Part shown: piece by piece, positions 60,701 through 64,000 of the stretch
How the letters are laid out: each line of letters starts with the position of its first letter
Numbering within the stretch: position 1 is the first letter of the stretch
From: Brachycybe producta
Taxonomy: Eukaryota; Arthropoda; Diplopoda; Playtdesmida; Andrognathidae
Direction: 5' to 3'
DNA: 64,000 bases
Assembly: GCA_036925085.1 (NCBI GenBank)
Contig: JAUPFP010000007.1
Coordinates: 1,270,247-1,334,246 of the forward strand
Position numbers and translations under genes: made by a program
Notes under the pieces: generated by a model
Told to the model about the DNA's origin: nothing
Seen by the model: the letters and a program-made list of their open reading frames with translations, nothing else
Databases searched by the model: none

Positions 60701-63700
60701 TTCCCTTCGAATCAAATAAATCGATTGAAAAACAATCGGACTTTGCATCTGGAAAATCATAAAATACACTCAGCTTAGAAACAGTCACTTTCAAGTGTAT
60801 ACGTTTTCAAGACTAGAACAGTAAACGAATCACGACTGAACATTTTCTTGTTATCTTTAAAAAAAAAACATTTTACAAAGTAAAATTTGTATCTCGCCAT
60901 AAAAAAGCTTTTTTTTAAAAAAGACATTATCCTGAAAATCTCCTTAATGGTTACATTTACCATTCTAGTCTCTAAAACGCTTTGAAGAGGTTTTTTTCTC
61001 TTAATATTGATTCTGAAATGCTGATTATCTCAGAAATCAAATAAAAGCTGATAGAAGCTCATCTCATCATCTTGAAACGAAAGAAGAATAAGAAGAAACT
61101 GACTTTGTGGTTTAGCCATGAATACTTCGTTAAACGTCGCTTCTTCAAACTTCTTCAAAAGATCGTCATCGAATTCTGTTTCGACAATGTTCGCCATACT
61201 ACATTTGATCGCTTGCCTATTACAATTATAACAAATAAATAAGATTTGCATCCTAGGACCCACAACAAAAAAAAAAAAATACGAAACCGACTTCGGAATC
61301 GCCATCATCGAAGACGGAATTTGTTTCAACGAAGAAACATCCACGACGCAATCGTTTCCATAGTCGACATAGTTGACTTTAACTTGTCCGGAAGAACAAA
61401 CTTCGACGATTTCGGCACGGTACCAACATTCGTCGTACCAAGAGAGACACGGTTGTCCGATACGAACATCGACCTCCACCTGTAAAAGTAAACAAAAGCG
61501 AGACAATAAAATTATAACAATATAATAAACAACTTCACGAAACTAGAAAATAATTCTAACCTCCGAGTGGTTTTTTGGAGGAATAGCTTCTATTTTCGAC
61601 GCCATTTTAGAAATATCATTCGGTTCTGGGTGACAGACTGTAAACCAGAATTTGCGAGGACTCAATACGTAAGTAATCGTTACCATTCCTCCTTCGAAAT
61701 CACCTACAAAATGAAAAGAAAAAGGTCAAAAGCGTCAATTCTTAATTCATAAACTTACTCGATAAGGAATTTCAATTGTAACATTTGCCCAATAATTCGA
61801 TTCGTCCGACCGGATTGCAGTGTTTGCATATATATGGTCTTTAGGATGATGGCTCAACTCGCCGTTTTTAGAACAATTTACATTTTTCACGCGAACGCTT
61901 TTCAGGAGAAACATTACATAAAAATGTAAAGTGTATTAGAAACTAGAATAGTTGGTGATAATGCTAAAAGTTTTTTCGTGAAGATATCTTTCAAAATAAA
62001 CTTTTTATGACAGTTTGAAATAGGCGAAAATAGTTTTTTTCATGAAATGTCAAAAAAAAAAAACTGAACAAACTGAACTATAAAATGTTTATTTTTTAAG
62101 ATAATTAATTATCTTAAAAAATAAACATTTTATCATTCTAGTTTTGAAAACAATATGAATTTTTTTTAAATAATGTTTCTAAAAAAAAAAGTTCGCTCGA
62201 CTTTTGCGCGTCCGAATTTTACGAAAACGTCTATGGAACATAACAATGACAAACTCTGATTATTCTTGAAGTTTGTTTTGAAAGATTATATATATAACTA
62301 GTGGGGTAACCCGTCATAAATGACGGGAGCAAAATTAACAGGCAATTGTGCGCATGCGCGTCGTTTTTTTCTTTTTTTACTCCTTTCATTTCAATTTCAG
62401 TCACCCCCTCCCACTTTTTCTCTCTCTCTCCCCCTTCTACACTTTCCGACCTTTTCCCCTCACCCCTCCCACTTTTCTCTCTCTCTCTCTCTCTCTCCCC
62501 CTTCTACACTTTCCAAAGGAAGAGTTCAACATATAGTTGACCTTGAGGAAAAAAAAAACGGTTCATTTATTCAAATTTATATAAATTCCGACGTGCTTCA
62601 ATGGTTTTTGTTACTCCACACACACACACAGACCTGGGATATTTATATATATAATATCCCAGGTCGGTGTATCTATCTGTCTCTGAAGTAACGCTGTACA
62701 ACCATTGAAGCACGTCAGAATTTATATAAATTTGAATAAATGAACTGCTTTTTTTTCTCAAAGTCAACTATATGTTGCACACTCCCCATCCAAGAACCCC
62801 ATGATATTAAATTGGAGAGGGGGGGAAAGGTTGTAAAGTATAGAGTGGAAGGGGAAAGAGAAACGTGGAGGGGAAAAAGTGGGAGGGGGTGACTGAAATT
62901 GAAATGAAAGGAGTAAAAAAGGAAAAAAACGACGCGCATGCGCACAATTGCCTGTGAATTTTGCTCCCGTCATTTATGACGGGTTACCCCACTAGTATCA
63001 TCAACATGTTAAATAATCAAACTACCCTTCTAGTTTACAACTTTTTCTTCATTTTGCACCTGAATCAATGTTCAAAAAGGCTCAGTTTACACTTTAAAAC
63101 CGATTTAATGGAATTTCATGAAGAAAATACCGAATTAAACCGAAAATATATTTCGTGTTATCCAATCTTAACCCAGGTTTCATACTTTTCATCTCTGTAT
63201 AATGAATGGCTCTCTCTCTCTCTCTCTCAATTGGAAGAACGTTTGTTTGTGTTTCTTTCATTGTCTTTCTCTCTTACTCGTCATTTCCTTACGTTGACAT
63301 TTCAACGAGGATCCGAATAAAACCACTCTAAAAAGAAAACTCTTACTTAGATGCCGAAGAAATGACAACGAAAAATGATAACCGAGAGTATTCATGTGAA
63401 ATAAATACGGCTGGAAAAGATTCGATTGCGGACTTTTGAGTCACAAGAGAAAAGAACTTTGTGCTCGAACATTGAAGAACATCGTAGGGACCAGGAAAAA
63501 AAACAACAACCTATAATTACAAAGTTCGTGTGCCAATTTAGCCAGAAAAATATCAAGTCTCGATACTTCTGTGCTCCAATCGGCACCGAAACACTATTGA
63601 AAGTTACTCTTAAATGTCGTTAAAAAGTCCTCAAGAGACTAGAACAACAACACGCAGATTTCTACAAAAAAAAAAAGGTTATCATCATCAATAGGAAAGA

Positions 63701-64000
63701 AGAAATTTTATTTTACGATGTATATCGGATAGGACCTACCGAGTGATTTGTTCTCTTTGAACCGAGTCATCACCGTTTCTGGTTTACACGATGGAGCTAC
63801 AACCGGTACGATTTTCACTTCATTCTTTCTCCTCCTCTCGATACCACACATCTTCAACTTGTTTAGAATCTCCATATTGTCTTTGGAGTCCGTGATGTTG
63901 ACATCGTAAACGCCAACACTCGATTCCAAAATCTCGACTTCGATCGTGTTATCGAGAAGAATGTTCTTTATGGAATCTCTGAAATCACAGAGACTGTGAG
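56103..64000 (-). CDS. Multi-Tudor-domain protein, TDRD1/RNF17/TDRD6-like (N-terminus beyond the window)
   Basis: Nine exons are visible: 63740-64000 (open at the edge), 61561-61703, 61292-61479, 61104-61216, 58971-60748, 58665-58899, 58219-58529, 57853-58153 and 56103-57766. They give 1663 residues, with every phase matching. There are at least five extended Tudor domains, marked by YVDYGND, HFVDYGND, HYVDYGNV, FVDFGDV and FIDYGNE, each preceded by a WYRA-like strand. The first visible exon is the SN-like half of another domain (GVYDVNI). A linker with three short RS/RG-flavoured repeats lies before Tudor 2, and a tail of about 300 acidic residues ends the protein. Such proteins bind symmetrically dimethylated arginines on PIWI proteins and scaffold germ granules. 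Which TDRD orthologue it is cannot be settled without the N-terminus. Confidence 0.93.
57853..58153 (-). CDS. Multi-Tudor gene exon: SN-like part of Tudor 4
   Basis: Encodes LKLCSSKLARRSHMALLC and onward to TTDLVEEH. The acceptor is TTTTCAG and the donor GTTTGT. Confidence 0.9.
58219..58529 (-). CDS. Multi-Tudor gene exon: Tudor 4 barrel (atypical)
   Basis: Encodes EVEICAVHSPQMFWCRLAS and VLFVDFGDVATASVNE. The fold pattern is kept, but the WY of WYRA is LL and the DYGN is DFGD. Confidence 0.9.
58665..58899 (-). CDS. Multi-Tudor gene exon: SN-like part of Tudor 3
   Basis: Starts AIKCRFFGVKP and ends with a GLLEQQHEPTDVMTP linker. The acceptor is TTTCAAG and the donor GTTGTG. Confidence 0.9.
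58971..60748 (-). CDS. Multi-Tudor gene large exon: linker repeats, Tudor 2, Tudor 3
   Basis: Encodes 592 codons. It first completes Tudor 1 (SDCFSIDLFD). A polar, Asn/Ser/Arg-rich linker of about 200 residues follows, with three short repeats. Tudor 2 (VCYVVGPSEFF to YGVHLH, about 59460-59948) and Tudor 3 (VSWVTSLGRFYC to the DYGN barrel, from about 59309) follow. Confidence 0.95.
59991..60182 (-). repeat. Three imperfect ~22-residue repeats in the Tudor linker
   Basis: The units read roughly RGGYNSDRSVSREERKP, HGGYNSDHSSSRDERKP and HNGHKSDHFVSREEMK. They form a tandem, arginine-rich, phosphorylatable-looking linker just before Tudor 2. Confidence 0.8.
61104..61216 (-). CDS. Multi-Tudor gene exon: SN-like part of Tudor 1
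   Basis: Encodes QAIKCSMANIVETEF and FNEVFMAKPQ, the strand and helix following the barrel. The donor is GTCAGT. Confidence 0.9.
61292..61479 (-). CDS. Multi-Tudor gene exon: Tudor 1 core
   Basis: Encodes VEVDVRIGQPCLSWYDECWY, then VKVNYVDYGND. This is a complete aromatic-cage Tudor barrel. The GTCGGT donor is chosen because it yields IPKQAIKC across the junction, the standard post-Tudor motif. Confidence 0.92.
61561..61703 (-). CDS. Multi-Tudor gene exon: start of Tudor 1
   Basis: Encodes GDFEGGMVTITYVLSPRKFW and onward, the typical first strand with SPxxFW that opens an extended Tudor domain. It is flanked by an acceptor TTTGTAG and a GTTAGA donor. Confidence 0.9.
61704..63739 (-). other. 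Multi-Tudor intron (2.0 kb) with nested elements
   Basis: Holds family C sequences and a 700-bp foldback (family E) inserted in one of them. No coding exon is needed, since phases match across it. Confidence 0.85.
62297..62996. mobile_element. Family E foldback, complete copy (700 bp)
   Basis: Ends ACTAGTGGGGTAACCCGTCA and inverse. Each end itself contains the hairpin CCCGTCATAAATGACGGG. Arms of about 330 bp include CCCTCCCACTTTTTC and its inverse. No coding capacity. It is inserted in a family C foldback within a Tudor intron. Confidence 0.82.
63740..64000 (-). CDS. Multi-Tudor gene, first visible exon (partial)
   Basis: An open frame runs from the window edge: CDFRDSIKNILLDNTIEVEI, then GVYDVNITDSKDNMEIL, ending RFKENKSL at a GTAGGT donor. 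It forms the second half of an extended Tudor domain. A TTTCAG within it could alternatively be an acceptor near 63985. Confidence 0.85.

Noticed and set aside
62320..62973. Mirror-image open frames on both strands
   Set aside because: They are the two arms of the family E foldback.

Overview
This is an AT-rich eukaryotic (metazoan) window dense with introns, microsatellites and short inverted-repeat transposons. Three spliced protein-coding genes can be read. (1) On the + strand, a MYT1/MYT1L/ST18-family CCHHC zinc-finger transcription factor spans 30.8-46.2 kb with good support. Two further in-phase exons at 721-821 and 20398-20473 could carry its start to base 723. (2) On the - strand, a PCMTD1/2-type isoaspartyl-methyltransferase-domain protein lies at 49.8-52.9 kb. 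(3) On the - strand, a multi-Tudor protein runs from 56.1 kb off the right edge of the window. I reconstructed all introns by hand from GT/AG sites, codon phase and match to family motifs.

The organism is an invertebrate bilaterian. The MYT1 and PCMTD proteins resemble their vertebrate orthologues closely, most introns near coding exons are short, and the genome is packed with MITE-like foldbacks. A tunicate or other invertebrate deuterostome would fit, but I cannot prove it. Both the first + strand exon and the PCMTD 5' exon start at a splice acceptor with no visible donor exon, which would also fit spliced-leader trans-splicing.

Layout: 1-30.7 kb is mostly intron or intergenic DNA made of microsatellites, poly-G tracts, a 193-bp tandem repeat and at least eight inverted-repeat families. 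30.8-46.2 kb is the MYT1-like gene: 7 CCHHC fingers arranged 1+2+4 as in vertebrate MYT1, an acidic tract, the MYT1 core domain and a C-terminal coiled coil. 46.3-49.8 kb is intergenic. 49.8-52.9 kb is PCMTD, tail to tail with MYT1. 53-56 kb is intergenic. 56.1-64 kb is the Tudor gene, in the same orientation as PCMTD.

Functionally, the first gene is expected to be a neural transcriptional regulator. The second is a myristoylated methyltransferase-like cullin-5 adaptor. The third is a germ-granule/piRNA-type scaffold. They do not form one pathway. The notable link is positional: from memory of the human map, MYT1 neighbours PCMTD2 (20q13.33) and ST18 neighbours PCMTD1 (8q11.23), so the MYT1-PCMTD pairing here looks like ancient microsynteny. 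Other points of interest are a degenerate first finger, a one-base frameshift in finger 6, reused exon modules for the fingers, and repeated nesting of transposons in one foldback family.
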